NCBI RefSeq assembly: GCF_947500835.1
Contig: NZ_CANMTQ010000008.1
Coordinates: forward strand, 62,001 to 126,000
Direction: 5' to 3'
Length of the DNA: 64,000 nucleotides
Origin: an uncultured Halomonas sp.
GTDB lineage: Bacteria; Pseudomonadota; Gammaproteobacteria; Pseudomonadales; Halomonadaceae
Shown here in pieces: positions 51,973 through 60,736 of this stretch (its first letter is position 1; each line of letters begins with the position of its first letter). Both the position numbers and the translations under genes were made by a program. The notes under the pieces were generated by a model. It did no database searches. It saw nothing but the letters and a program-made list of their open reading frames with translations, and was not told where the DNA came from.

Positions 51973-52470
51973 ATGTCCAAGCTGAGACGCGCGCTTTACA
52001 CGAGCCTGGCGGGCCTCAGTTTCGGTCTAGGCATCATTGGCGCCTTTCTGCCGCTGATGCCCACGACGGTATTCATGCTGTTGGCGCTTTGGTTGGCCTC
52101 CAAGGGCTCGCCCCGGTTCGCGCGTTGGATTCGTTGCCACCCTCGCTTCGGCCCGCCTATCGTCAGCTGGGAAAATGAAGGCGCTATCTCGCGCCAGGCC
52201 AAGTATCTCGCCTGCGCCATGCTGTCGCTATCGATGCTGATGATCGTCCTGAGTGTCGAATCCCGATGGTTGCAGGCGATGCTGATTCCAGGGCTTGCCT
52301 TGATAGGCGTGTGGCTTGCCACCCGACCGGAGCCAACCCGGAGCGCCTGTACCGACCCAGGTTCGCCAGAATCTGCCTCGCCAGAACCCGCTATGTCAGG
52401 AAAAGCCTCTACTACCGATAACCAGACATCCTGTCGTGATCGTCTGTCCACCCAACGCTCGAGTCGCTGA
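51973..52470 (+). CDS. ybaN: YbaN-family (DUF454) inner-membrane protein
   Basis: The 165-residue protein has FGLGIIGAFLPLMPTTVFMLLALWLASKGSPRF with WIRCHPRFGPPIVSWE, typical of DUF454. Two more helices follow (LACAMLSLSMLMIVLSVE; AMLIPGLALIGVWLATRP). It is longer than E. coli YbaN by a polar C-terminal tail after residue 120. SD AGGAGG is at 51962. Function unknown. Confidence 0.85.
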   Translation: MSKLRRALYTSLAGLSFGLGIIGAFLPLMPTTVFMLLALWLASKGSPRFARWIRCHPRFGPPIVSWENEGAISRQAKYLACAMLSLSMLMIVLSVESRWLQAMLIPGLALIGVWLATRPEPTRSACTDPGSPESASPEPAMSGKASTTDNQTSCRDRLSTQRSSR

Positions 52471-52559
52471 TCACTGCTTTCAGGGCTTCGGCCTCTCTTT
52501 GAGGCTTGGGACGCCCGGGGCGTACAATGATCGGCAATTCGATTCAGGAGTTTCAGTTG

Positions 52560-55235
52560 ATGACCATGTCGCAGGCAGCACCGACAAATGCGAAACCACA
52601 ACCCACCTATTTGAGTGATTACCAGCCACCTGCGTTTCGAGTGACCCATACCGAACTCAAGTTCGATCTTGATCCTTCGAACACGCGAGTAACTGCCCTG
52701 CTGCATCTCGAACGTCATCCGGATAGCGATCTACAACGCCCGTTGACCCTCAACGGCGAGAAGCTTTCATTGCAGCGCATTGCCATCGATGGGCAAGAGC
52801 TTCAGGAAGGGGAGTACCGGCTCGATGAGAAATCCCTGACCATCGACAACCCGCCGGAGCGGATGCGTCTGGAAACCGAGGTGGTTGTCGATCCTGCCTC
52901 GAACACCGCCCTGCAAGGGCTCTATGTGTCCAACGGCATGTTCTGCACCCAGTGCGAGGCGGAAGGTTTTCGCCGCATTACCTTCTATCCGGATCGTCCG
53001 GACGTGATGGCAACCTTTGCGACTACGGTGATAGGCGACAAGAACGCGCTACCGGTGCTGCTCTCAAACGGTAACCCGGTGGAACGGGGCGAGCTGCCAA
53101 ACGGCAAGCATTTCGTTACCTGGGAAGATCCTCATCCCAAGCCCAGCTACCTGTTTGCCCTGGTGGCGGGGCAGCTCGAGAAGGTTGAGGATCATTTCAC
53201 AACCATGAGCGGGCGCGAGGTCCTGCTGCAGATCTGGGTCGAGCCGCAGAACCTGGACAAGACCGAGCATGCCATGCGTTCTCTCAAGGCATCCATGAAG
53301 TGGGACGAGAAGACCTATGGCCGGGAGTACGATCTCGACCGCTTCATGATCGTTGCCGTGGATGATTTCAACATGGGCGCCATGGAGAACAAGGGTCTCA
53401 ACATCTTCAACAGCGCCGCGGTGCTGACTCATCCCCATACCGCCACGGACGCCGCCTTTCAGCGAGTGGAAGGGGTCGTGGCCCATGAGTATTTCCACAA
53501 CTGGTCCGGCAACCGGGTCACCTGTCGCGACTGGTTCCAGCTGTCGCTGAAAGAGGGCTTTACCGTCTTTCGCGATCAAAGCTTTACCGCGGACATGAAC
53601 TCGGCGCCGGTCAAGCGCATCCAGGACGTCTCGTTCCTGCGTACCGCCCAGTTTGCGGAGGATTCCGGCCCCACCGCGCACCCGGTACGCCCGGATCACT
53701 ATATCGAGATCACCAATTTCTACACCCTGACCATCTACGAGAAAGGCTCCGAGATCGTGCGTATGCTGCGCCATCTGCTGGGGTGGGAGACCTTTCGCAA
53801 GGGGTCGGATCTCTATTTCGAACGTTTCGACGGCCAGGCGGTGACCATCGAGGATTTCGTCGGCTGCATGGCAGAGGTCTCGGGGCTCGATCTCGATCAG
53901 TTCATGCGCTGGTATTCCCAGGCCGGCACCCCGGAAATCGATGCCAGCGGCGACTACGACTACGCCAAGGGTGAGTATCATCTGACCCTGCGTCAGCGCA
54001 CCCCGGCCACGGCAGGTCAGCCCGACAAGCAACCGCTGCACATTCCCGTGAAGGTCGGCCTGGTGGGTACCAAGTCCGGCGAGGATCTAAGGCTGACATT
54101 GGAAGATCCTGAGGATCAGGCGAATCTGGACAAGGGCGGCGTACTGCATCTGCGCCAAGAAGAGCAGACGTTTGTCTTTACCGGGCTCGATGAAGCACCG
54201 ATCCCGTCACTGCTGCGAGGGTTTTCCGCGCCGGCCAAGCTGCGCTTTCCCTATGGGCGCGACGAGTTGGCCTTTCTGCTCATGCATGATGTCGACGGCT
54301 TCAATCGCTGGGACGCCGGGCAGCGACTGGCCATGCTGGCGCTGGACGATTTGATCGCCGCCCACCGCAACGGGGTGGAGAAGGTCATGGATTCGCGTGT
54401 CGTCGACGCTTTCCGCAGCCTGCTGACCACGCCGACGGAAGACAAGGCGGTGCTGGCGGAAATGCTGACACTACCCTCCGAAGCCTATATCGCCGAGCAG
54501 CAGCCGGTGGTGGACGTGGACGCCATTCATGCCGCCCGCAGTTTCGTCAAGCAGTCCCTGGCCTATGCATTGCGGGACGAGTTCCTGGCGATCTATCAGG
54601 CCAACCAGATTGAGGCGGCGTACGCTCCCAACGCGGAGCAGATCGCCCAGCGCAGTCTCAAGAACGTCGCGCTGTCCTATCTGATGAGCATCGAGGACGA
54701 GCAGGGAGTCGCCCTGGCTCAGCAGCAGTTCGAGGCGGATCACAACATGACCGACGTGCGGGCCGCCTTGACGCTACTGGTGCATAGCTCCCGGGGCGAT
54801 ATCGCCGATCCGGCGCTCAAGTCCTTCGGCGAAAAATGGGCCCATGACCCGCTGGTCATGGATCAGTGGTTCAGTCTGCAGGTCACCCGGCCGCAATCCG
54901 ATGCGTTGGATCGGGTGAAGTACCTGATGGCGCATCCGGCCTTCTCCCTCAAGAACCCCAATCGGGTACGGGCGTTGATCGGTGCCTTCGTGGGTCAGAA
55001 CCGGGTCAACTTCCATCGTCTGGACGGGGAAGGGTACAAGCTGCTGGCGGACGTGGTGATCGAGCTCAACAAGCTCAACCCGGAGATCGCCGCGCGCATC
55101 ATTACGCCGCTGACCCGCTGGCAGCGCTTCGATGAACAGCGCCAGGCATTGATGAAAGCGCAGCTCGAGCGTATTCGCGCCGAGGATCTGTCGCCCAACG
55201 TCTATGAGGTGGTGGAGAAAGCCCTGGCCGGCTGA
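52560..55235 (+). CDS. pepN: Aminopeptidase N
   Basis: The 891-residue M1 metallopeptidase has GAMENKGLN (substrate exopeptidase motif), the zinc site HEYFHNW (His309, Glu310, His313) with the third glutamate in LSLKEG, and a DUF3458-type C-terminus. It trims N-terminal residues from cytosolic peptides. The start at 52560 (MTMSQAAP) follows AGGAG; the frame also extends to 52506. Closed by a strong terminator. Confidence 0.95.
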   Translation: MTMSQAAPTNAKPQPTYLSDYQPPAFRVTHTELKFDLDPSNTRVTALLHLERHPDSDLQRPLTLNGEKLSLQRIAIDGQELQEGEYRLDEKSLTIDNPPERMRLETEVVVDPASNTALQGLYVSNGMFCTQCEAEGFRRITFYPDRPDVMATFATTVIGDKNALPVLLSNGNPVERGELPNGKHFVTWEDPHPKPSYLFALVAGQLEKVEDHFTTMSGREVLLQIWVEPQNLDKTEHAMRSLKASMKWDEKTYGREYDLDRFMIVAVDDFNMGAMENKGLNIFNSAAVLTHPHTATDAAFQRVEGVVAHEYFHNWSGNRVTCRDWFQLSLKEGFTVFRDQSFTADMNSAPVKRIQDVSFLRTAQFAEDSGPTAHPVRPDHYIEITNFYTLTIYEKGSEIVRMLRHLLGWETFRKGSDLYFERFDGQAVTIEDFVGCMAEVSGLDLDQFMRWYSQAGTPEIDASGDYDYAKGEYHLTLRQRTPATAGQPDKQPLHIPVKVGLVGTKSGEDLRLTLEDPEDQANLDKGGVLHLRQEEQTFVFTGLDEAPIPSLLRGFSAPAKLRFPYGRDELAFLLMHDVDGFNRWDAGQRLAMLALDDLIAAHRNGVEKVMDSRVVDAFRSLLTTPTEDKAVLAEMLTLPSEAYIAEQQPVVDVDAIHAARSFVKQSLAYALRDEFLAIYQANQIEAAYAPNAEQIAQRSLKNVALSYLMSIEDEQGVALAQQQFEADHNMTDVRAALTLLVHSSRGDIADPALKSFGEKWAHDPLVMDQWFSLQVTRPQSDALDRVKYLMAHPAFSLKNPNRVRALIGAFVGQNRVNFHRLDGEGYKLLADVVIELNKLNPEIAARIITPLTRWQRFDEQRQALMKAQLERIRAEDLSPNVYEVVEKALAG

Positions 55236-55280
55236 CGGTACAAGGCTAGCCGATGCTGGTTAAGTCGATGCTGGAAACAC

Positions 55281-55306
55281 ACGGGCCGCTCGAATGAGCG
55301 GCCCGT
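55281..55306 (+). terminator. Terminator after pepN
   Basis: ACGGGCCGCT (55281-55290) pairs with AGCGGCCCGT (55297-55306). The loop and stem are identical to those of the terminator at 61715-61745. T content after the stem is limited (TGTT). Confidence 0.82.
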
Positions 55307-55331
55307 TGTTAGTGGCTCTTCAATACGAGGA

Positions 55332-56267
55332 TCAGTGCGCTTCCCTACAACGGACCAACCCGTCAGCCAACTGATGCAGCAACTGCGGGTAGAGTTCGTC
55401 GCCAAGTGACAAAGCGGTCCCCAGCGGATCGATCACAATGGACGTTTCGACACCGGTATCACCGAACACGCTCTTTACCAGCTTGGGGTCGAACTGCGGC
55501 TCACTAAGCACACAGTGGATGTTCAACTCGTCAATCCGCTTTCGTAGTTCGTTGAGCCGTGCCGGGCTAGGTTGTGAAGCGTCTCCCAAGGAGATTGCCC
55601 CGGTTGCCGAGATATCAAAGCGGTTCTCGAAATAGTGATAGGCGTCGTGGAAGACAACGAAACGAGTGTCATGGGCGTTCGCAAGACGCTTGTTCAGCTC
55701 TTTCGTCAAGGCGTCGAGCTCGGCCTTGCCGCGACGCGCATTATCCCGATAGATGGCTGCGTTCTGCGGATCGACGTTGGCGAGCGACTCGGCAATGGCA
55801 CCGAGCCACACCTGAGCATTCTGCGGGTCGAGCCAGGCATGCGGATTCTCGCTATGGTGGGCATGCTCATGACCATGATCGTCGGACGCCTCATGGGCAT
55901 GGGTGTCGAACGTCGCCCCCTGACGGTACTCGAGTGTCAGCGTGCCGGGGACCTCCATCAACTTCACGCTGACGGCGTCGCCGGCCAGGCTCTCCAGAGA
56001 ATCCGCCAGCGAGGGGGTCAAGCCGTCGCCGATCCAGAAAACGACATCGGCGCGATTCAGGGCCGCTGCTTCCGAAGGACGTAGGGAATAGCCGTGCGGC
56101 GAGGCCCCTTGCTGTATCACCAGATCAGGCGATCCCAGATCGCCCATCACTTGATCGACAAGGGAATAGACCGGCGGGATATCCACCGCAACGGATGGCA
56201 CCTTCGCCGCAGCGACGGCGGGCATCATCAATAAAGCCATCAAGTAGTGGCTGACACGCAGTGCCAT
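55332..56267 (-). CDS. znuA: Zinc ABC transporter periplasmic binding protein ZnuA
   Basis: The 311-residue protein has a signal peptide (SHYLMALLMMPAVAAA). The first zinc ligand is in GASPHGYSLRPSEA, a His/Asp-rich flexible loop is at about 127-142 (HAHEASDDHGHEHAHH), then NPHAWLDPQNA and FVVFHDAYHYFE give the other histidines. The start at 56267 (MALRVSHYL) follows GGAGGAC; an upstream frame to 56369 would run through the Zur box. Divergent from znuCB, with the palindrome between them. Confidence 0.9.
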   Translation of the reverse strand: MALRVSHYLMALLMMPAVAAAKVPSVAVDIPPVYSLVDQVMGDLGSPDLVIQQGASPHGYSLRPSEAAALNRADVVFWIGDGLTPSLADSLESLAGDAVSVKLMEVPGTLTLEYRQGATFDTHAHEASDDHGHEHAHHSENPHAWLDPQNAQVWLGAIAESLANVDPQNAAIYRDNARRGKAELDALTKELNKRLANAHDTRFVVFHDAYHYFENRFDISATGAISLGDASQPSPARLNELRKRIDELNIHCVLSEPQFDPKLVKSVFGDTGVETSIVIDPLGTALSLGDELYPQLLHQLADGLVRCREAH

Positions 56268-56313
56268 AACGTCCTCCAGGATTGCATCATGAGAAGAAAT
56301 TGAAGCAGATGAA

Positions 56314-56331
56314 GTTACGTTATAACATAAC
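56314..56331. promoter_or_regulatory. Zur operator in the znuA-znuCB divergent promoter
   Basis: GTTACGTTATAACATAAC has one mismatch from a perfect 18-bp palindrome and matches the core of Zur boxes. It lies 47 bp before znuA and 69 bp before znuC, so one site could repress both transcripts when zinc is sufficient. Confidence 0.85.
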
Positions 56332-56399
56332 ATCAGCGCTAAGCACCACGCCGCCGCATCCCGTATCACACCGATCCTTTATTTCATCTGGAAGACGTC

Positions 56400-57128
56400 A
56401 TGACATTGCTGACGATCGAACACCTGGATATCGCCCTTGGCGGTGATCTTGTCCTGAAAGACATTCATCTGACGCTTGCGCGGGGTGAGATCGTCACCGT
56501 CGTTGGTCCCAACGGCTCGGGTAAAACGACCCTGCTGAAAAGTATCATTGGGTCCTTGAAGCCAGCCCGAGGTCGAATCGTCAGGTCTACGGAACTCAAG
56601 ATCGGCTATGTGCCACAGCGTCTGCATCTCGATGCCACGCTACCGATGACGGTGTCACGCTTCATGAGCCTGCCTCGGCGCCGAGCCGCTGCGCAGATTG
56701 ATCAGGCACTTGAACGGGCGGGTGTGGCCGGCCTCGCAAGGCGTCAGATGAGTGGGCTATCCGGAGGGCAGTTTCAGCGTATCCTGCTGGCCCGGGCCTT
56801 GCTGGAATCGCCGGATTTATTGATTCTCGATGAGGCAACCCAGGGGCTCGATCAGCGCGGCGTCGTGGATTTTTATCACCAGCTCGAGTCGGTGCGCCGC
56901 GAGCTCGGCTGTGGCGTGCTGATGGTCAGCCACGAACTGCATGTCGTGATGCGAACGTCGGATCGGGTCGTTTGCCTGAATCGCTCTATCTGCTGCGAGG
57001 GAACACCGGAGCGGGTAGCTACATCGCCGGCGTATCTGGCCATGTTCGGTTACGATACCCGGGATGCCCTTGCCCTGTACCGTCATGATCATGGCGCTTC
57101 TTCCATTTCATCGGAGCTTTCTTCGTGA
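56400..57128 (+). CDS. znuC: Zinc ABC transporter ATPase ZnuC
   Basis: The 242-residue ATPase has Walker A GPNGSGKTTLL, signature LSGGQFQRILLARAL, Walker B LLILDEATQGLD and switch His in MVSHELHVVM. The aspartate usually found in the Walker B DEP is replaced by DEA, seen in several ZnuC proteins. It overlaps znuB by 4 bp. Confidence 0.92.
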   Translation: MTLLTIEHLDIALGGDLVLKDIHLTLARGEIVTVVGPNGSGKTTLLKSIIGSLKPARGRIVRSTELKIGYVPQRLHLDATLPMTVSRFMSLPRRRAAAQIDQALERAGVAGLARRQMSGLSGGQFQRILLARALLESPDLLILDEATQGLDQRGVVDFYHQLESVRRELGCGVLMVSHELHVVMRTSDRVVCLNRSICCEGTPERVATSPAYLAMFGYDTRDALALYRHDHGASSISSELSS

Positions 57129-57955
57129 TGCTCGACGACTTTCTGGTTCGCGCCGCTCTGGCTGGCATCGGCGTTGCCTTGGCCGCGGCGCCGTTGGGCT
57201 GCTTCGTGGTGTGGCGGCGCATGGCCTACTTCGGCGATGCCACCGCCCATGCCGCCATTCTCGGTGTTGCCCTCTCGCTATTGCTGTCGACCTCGATCTT
57301 TGCCGGGGCGCTGGTCGTCTCGCTGATCATGGCAACGACCGTCTCGCTGCTGAGTGGCAAGGGCTATGCCATGGATACGCTTCTGGGGGTAATGGCCCAT
57401 TCGGCACTGGCCTTCGGCCTGGTCGCGGTCTCTTTCGTGTCCGGCGTGCGTATCGACCTGATGGCTTATCTCTTCGGCGATATTCTGGCCGTGGGAAAGC
57501 AGGATCTCGCTATCATCTGGGGAGGGGCTGGAATCGTTCTGGTGCTGTTGGGATGGCGTTGGTCGAGCCTGCTGACCGCCACACTCAATACGGATCTTGC
57601 CTACGCCAGCGGTATCGATCCGAAGCGCGAACAGCTGATCCTGACCCTGTCCCTTGCCGTGGTCGTTGCCGTGGCACTGAAGGTCGTGGGTGTGTTGCTG
57701 ATAGCAGCGCTGCTGATCATACCCGCTGCTGCGGCGCGGCCCTTCAGCCGTACGCCCGAGGCCATGGTGCTGCTCGCCGCCATGATCGGGGCAACCGCCA
57801 CCACCGGCGGGTTGCAGGCGGCCTTCTGGCTTGATACTCCCACGGGCCCCACTATTGTCAGCCTGGCCGCAATCCTCTTCGCTCTATCCAGCCTTGCTGG
57901 ATACATGAGACTCAAAGTCTCACGCGCTACGTCGTCGTTTGAGGAGAGCCATTGA
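57125..57955 (+). CDS. znuB: Zinc ABC transporter permease ZnuB
   Basis: The 276-residue protein has about eight helices and the ABC-3 family motifs GCFVVWRRMAYFGDATAHAA and YLFGDILAVGKQDL, with IAALLIIPAAAAR near the C-terminus. It forms the inner-membrane channel for zinc delivered by ZnuA. Convergent with zur. Confidence 0.92.
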   Translation: MMLDDFLVRAALAGIGVALAAAPLGCFVVWRRMAYFGDATAHAAILGVALSLLLSTSIFAGALVVSLIMATTVSLLSGKGYAMDTLLGVMAHSALAFGLVAVSFVSGVRIDLMAYLFGDILAVGKQDLAIIWGGAGIVLVLLGWRWSSLLTATLNTDLAYASGIDPKREQLILTLSLAVVVAVALKVVGVLLIAALLIIPAAAARPFSRTPEAMVLLAAMIGATATTGGLQAAFWLDTPTGPTIVSLAAILFALSSLAGYMRLKVSRATSSFEESH

Positions 57956-58080
57956 GTGCAACGCCTTGTACCGCCGACTCATTCGCGGGAGTCGTGGTGC
58001 TCGGGCAGGGTATCGGTCATCGAGGCGCCGGGAAGGGGGGTATCTGTTTGAAGGATCAGCGTGGCGGTGTTCTGCTCGGT

Positions 58081-58473
58081 TCACGCACTGGGTGCAAGAC
58101 CGGCACATGTCGAACACTTGCCGCGCATTTCAATGGTCGTGCTCTCAAGCGAAAATTGGTGGCCCTGCGCCAGACTATCAAGAACGCCATTCAGGTCGCT
58201 ATCAACCAGCTCATCGATGTGCCCGCAGCGTTCGCAGATGGCAAATGCCGTGCAGCCATGCAGGCAGCCCAGCGAGCAAGAGGTATAGGCGTTCAGGGTT
58301 TCCAGACGATGAACCCAGCCTTCTCTCATCAGGCTCTCTAAAGCACGATAAACTTGGGTTGGAGCGCTGAATCCACTGTCACGCAACCGATCGAGTAACG
58401 CATAGGCACTCAGTGGTCCTTGCGCCTTGCGTAGGGTATCCAGTACTTGTTGCTGTTTGTCATTCAATGGCAA
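58081..58473 (-). CDS. zur: Zinc uptake regulator Zur (Fur family)
   Basis: The 130-residue Fur-family protein has an N-terminal winged helix (LSAYALLDRLRDSGFSAPTQVYRALESL) and the metal-binding regions with CLHGCTAFAICERCGHIDEL and CSTCAGL. The structural C-x-x-C pairs are present. The start must be TTG at 58471-58473, the only suitable codon in frame. It sits 125 bp from the convergent znuB end, and a weak Zur-like box lies 68 bp upstream, suggesting autoregulation. Confidence 0.88.
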   Translation of the reverse strand: MPLNDKQQQVLDTLRKAQGPLSAYALLDRLRDSGFSAPTQVYRALESLMREGWVHRLETLNAYTSCSLGCLHGCTAFAICERCGHIDELVDSDLNGVLDSLAQGHQFSLESTTIEMRGKCSTCAGLAPSA

Positions 58474-58540
58474 TGTGTTCCCATGGCGAACTCGAAGGTG
58501 CTCTGATTTCGCTGTCTTCCTTCAATGTAGGATAGGGTGT

Positions 58541-58553
58541 GTTATCACGTATC
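58541..58553 (-). promoter_or_regulatory. Weak Zur-like box upstream of zur
   Basis: GTTATCACGTATC resembles the box upstream of folE2 (GTTATAACATATC) with two mismatches and is preceded by TGT. It is degenerate, so binding is uncertain. Position between zevB and zur would allow regulation of zur alone. Confidence 0.4.
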
Positions 58554-58608
58554 AATAAGCAACCTGTCTGAATAATAGCCGGCTTCGTCAAGGGCGACCT
58601 TCGATGGA

Positions 58609-59655
58609 TCACATGCCGCCGCCCATCATCGGTGACGTCGCCACCTGTGGTGCATGAATGAGAAGGGCGATACCCAGCGCCATGATCAAGAGACCGCCGC
58701 ACAGCGCGATTCCTTGCCCCAGTAACGCTTGCCAGTGTGGTGTCGCATGCGTCGTAAGCCGTTGTGCTTGGCGGCGCGCCAGCACTGTCACCACTGCCAG
58801 GGTGGAGGTCGTCAGTGCCGTGCCCAACGATATCGCCAGTACCGCCGCGACACCGGTCCACCAGTGGCCAAGCAGCCCGGCAACACCGAGTATCATGACA
58901 GCACCGCTGCAGGGGCGCAGGCCGATGGCGACGATGACGCCCAGGCTTTCACGCCAGTCATTGCTCATGTGGATCGGATCGACGTGATGGTCGTGTCCGC
59001 AGTGGCAGGACGGGGAATGCGTCGATGAGTTGGCGTTGTTGGATGGCGTCATTGCCAGCCGCCCTATATCCGGTGGCTGGCCAACGGATGTTGCGGGTTG
59101 CAGTGCATAGGCGTTCGTCGCCACCGGGTGCGATGTCGAAGAGCGGATCAGGCGTCCTACGCGTATCAGCGCTCGCAGACTCAGCCAGGCACCCAATGCC
59201 GCGACCAATGCATAACTGATACGCTCGACCACCACCGTGCTGGCCATGGCTTCCCGGGTCAGCATTCCCAGCCCCAGGATCAAGACGCCTACAAGTGCGA
59301 TCGCTACTACGCCTTGTAATAGAGCGGCCGCCAAGGTCAAGCGCACGCCGCGAGACAGATCGGCGCGGCGAACCATCAGATAGGTCGATATCACGGCCTT
59401 GCCGTGGCCGGGGCCGGCGGCATGAAAGATTCCGTAACCCAGGCTCAGGCCTATCAGTGTCAGCAGGGTGGTGGTATCAGCCTGGCGGGAGAACTGCATC
59501 ATGTTCATGGTCAGCCCTCGCTGTAGCAGGCGCTGCCAGTCCAAAATATGAGCCAGTAACCATTGCCACAGTGCTGCCCCGCTGGGCGTCGCGGCCAGCA
59601 ATAGCAAAAGCAGTACCGGCACTAGCGCGATCAGTACCTTCAACGCTCGGGACAT
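58609..59655 (-). CDS. zevB: NicO/ZevB-family metal transporter
   Basis: The 348-residue membrane protein has about seven helices, the NicO motif HAAGPGHGKAVISTYL (78-93) and GLRPCSGAVMILG near 246. A His-rich loop (CHCGHDHHVDPIHM, about 218-231) can bind zinc. ZevB works with the periplasmic DUF1007 protein ZevA in zinc acquisition in Haemophilus. It overlaps zevA by 16 bp. Zinc, rather than nickel or cobalt, fits the flanking zur/znu genes. Confidence 0.82.
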   Translation of the reverse strand: MSRALKVLIALVPVLLLLLLAATPSGAALWQWLLAHILDWQRLLQRGLTMNMMQFSRQADTTTLLTLIGLSLGYGIFHAAGPGHGKAVISTYLMVRRADLSRGVRLTLAAALLQGVVAIALVGVLILGLGMLTREAMASTVVVERISYALVAALGAWLSLRALIRVGRLIRSSTSHPVATNAYALQPATSVGQPPDIGRLAMTPSNNANSSTHSPSCHCGHDHHVDPIHMSNDWRESLGVIVAIGLRPCSGAVMILGVAGLLGHWWTGVAAVLAISLGTALTTSTLAVVTVLARRQAQRLTTHATPHWQALLGQGIALCGGLLIMALGIALLIHAPQVATSPMMGGGM

Positions 59656-60332
59656 GACAGGTTTCCTGTATCCGCAAAGACTTGCCCCATTCCGTCCGGC
59701 GCCTGGTCGTTGATATCGATGGCGGACGCCTTGGCCACCATTTTCGGGTCGGGGTCATAGTGGATGACATTGGCCGTGCAACCTTCGGGTGCATTGCTCA
59801 GAGTGATCGGTATGTCGGCTTTGTCGTCGTAAAGAAATTCGATGTAGTAGGTCGCGTCGTAGATTTTCCAGCTCAGCTTGCCGTCATTGGGGGACTGCGG
59901 TGTCGCCAGCGGTAGCACGAAGAACAATTCGATGCGCTGATCGCTCATCCGGGTGGTGTATTCGGTGACCTGCCCGAACTCGAGCTCCTTGCCATCCAGA
60001 TAAACGTGAGAAAGATAGTGTTCCTGGGCCATGTTGTTGAAGATCTCGTCTCCCAAGGCGTCGAGTCGTTGCTGCATGCTCTCGTCACCTTCTGCACGGG
60101 ACAGTTCTTCGCTCAGGGTCAGGCTGTAAAACGGATCCAGCTTCCAATGCTGTTCCAGGGCCGTTACCTGGCCGCGATCGTTGAACAGCACGCGTATGGT
60201 GTAGTCCACCCAGCCATGGGGATGGGCCTGGGTCGCAGGAGATGCAGCCAGGAACATCGGTGCCAGCAGTAGCGCGGCAAGGCGCCGAATACAGCGAAGT
60301 TGGCCAACGCAGTGGATGGTTGAAAGCCACAT
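59640..60332 (-). CDS. zevA: DUF1007 periplasmic protein ZevA
   Basis: The 230-residue form starting at 60332 has a signal peptide (RLAALLLAPMFLAASPATQA) followed by HPHGWVDYTIRVLFNDRG, the DUF1007 start with a metal-binding histidine pair. The frame is open to 60455, but that extension precedes the signal and would have to be skipped. ZevA likely hands zinc to ZevB. Start choice is moderately secure. Confidence 0.8.
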   Translation of the reverse strand: MWLSTIHCVGQLRCIRRLAALLLAPMFLAASPATQAHPHGWVDYTIRVLFNDRGQVTALEQHWKLDPFYSLTLSEELSRAEGDESMQQRLDALGDEIFNNMAQEHYLSHVYLDGKELEFGQVTEYTTRMSDQRIELFFVLPLATPQSPNDGKLSWKIYDATYYIEFLYDDKADIPITLSNAPEGCTANVIHYDPDPKMVAKASAIDINDQAPDGMGQVFADTGNLSCPER

Positions 60333-60482
60333 AAAAGGGTCACCGATCAATGAATTTCCAGACAAGTTGATTCGATCATGGAGGATATGGGCTAAGCGTG
60401 TTGCCAGGCCAGCATGGTATGACATGAAAGTGAGACTCTGCCCAATACTCAGCACGCCAGTATAAAAACAAGCTGCATGAAA

Positions 60483-60497
60483 TGATATAACGTATCA
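60483..60497 (-). promoter_or_regulatory. Zur-like box upstream of zevA
   Basis: TGATATAACGTATCA has TGATA/TATCA arms and its core matches GTTATAACATATC at 11 of 13 positions. It lies 150 bp before the preferred zevA start. Weaker than the znu and folE2 boxes. Confidence 0.5.
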
Positions 60498-60631
60498 AAT
60501 TCACTTCAGGACAGCCCGGATTGTTCCGGACTTTGCGGAGCGGCCCGTTACGCAGGTCGATGCTCAGCAGCAGGCGTCGTCCAACCGTCGCGCTTTCGAA
60601 GTGGTAGGCCGTTGCTTCGACTAGTCTGAAT

Positions 60632-60649
60632 GTTATGTTATAACATATC
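60632..60649 (+). promoter_or_regulatory. Zur operator upstream of folE2
   Basis: GTTATGTTATAACATATC is an almost perfect palindrome, matching the znu box at 15 or more of 18 positions. It is 88 bp before folE2, in the region shared with the divergent zevAB unit. Confidence 0.85.
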
Positions 60650-60736
60650 TTTTCTGGCGTTGGCAGGCGCTACCCGATCCCCTTCCCGTCTGGGAGTAGA
60701 CGATGGCACTACCCATCAACAAAGGACGTATGACCC

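Noticed and set aside
57952..58341. 129-residue plus-strand frame opposite zur
   Set aside because: The minus strand encodes a complete Fur-family protein with metal cysteines; the plus frame has no family features.
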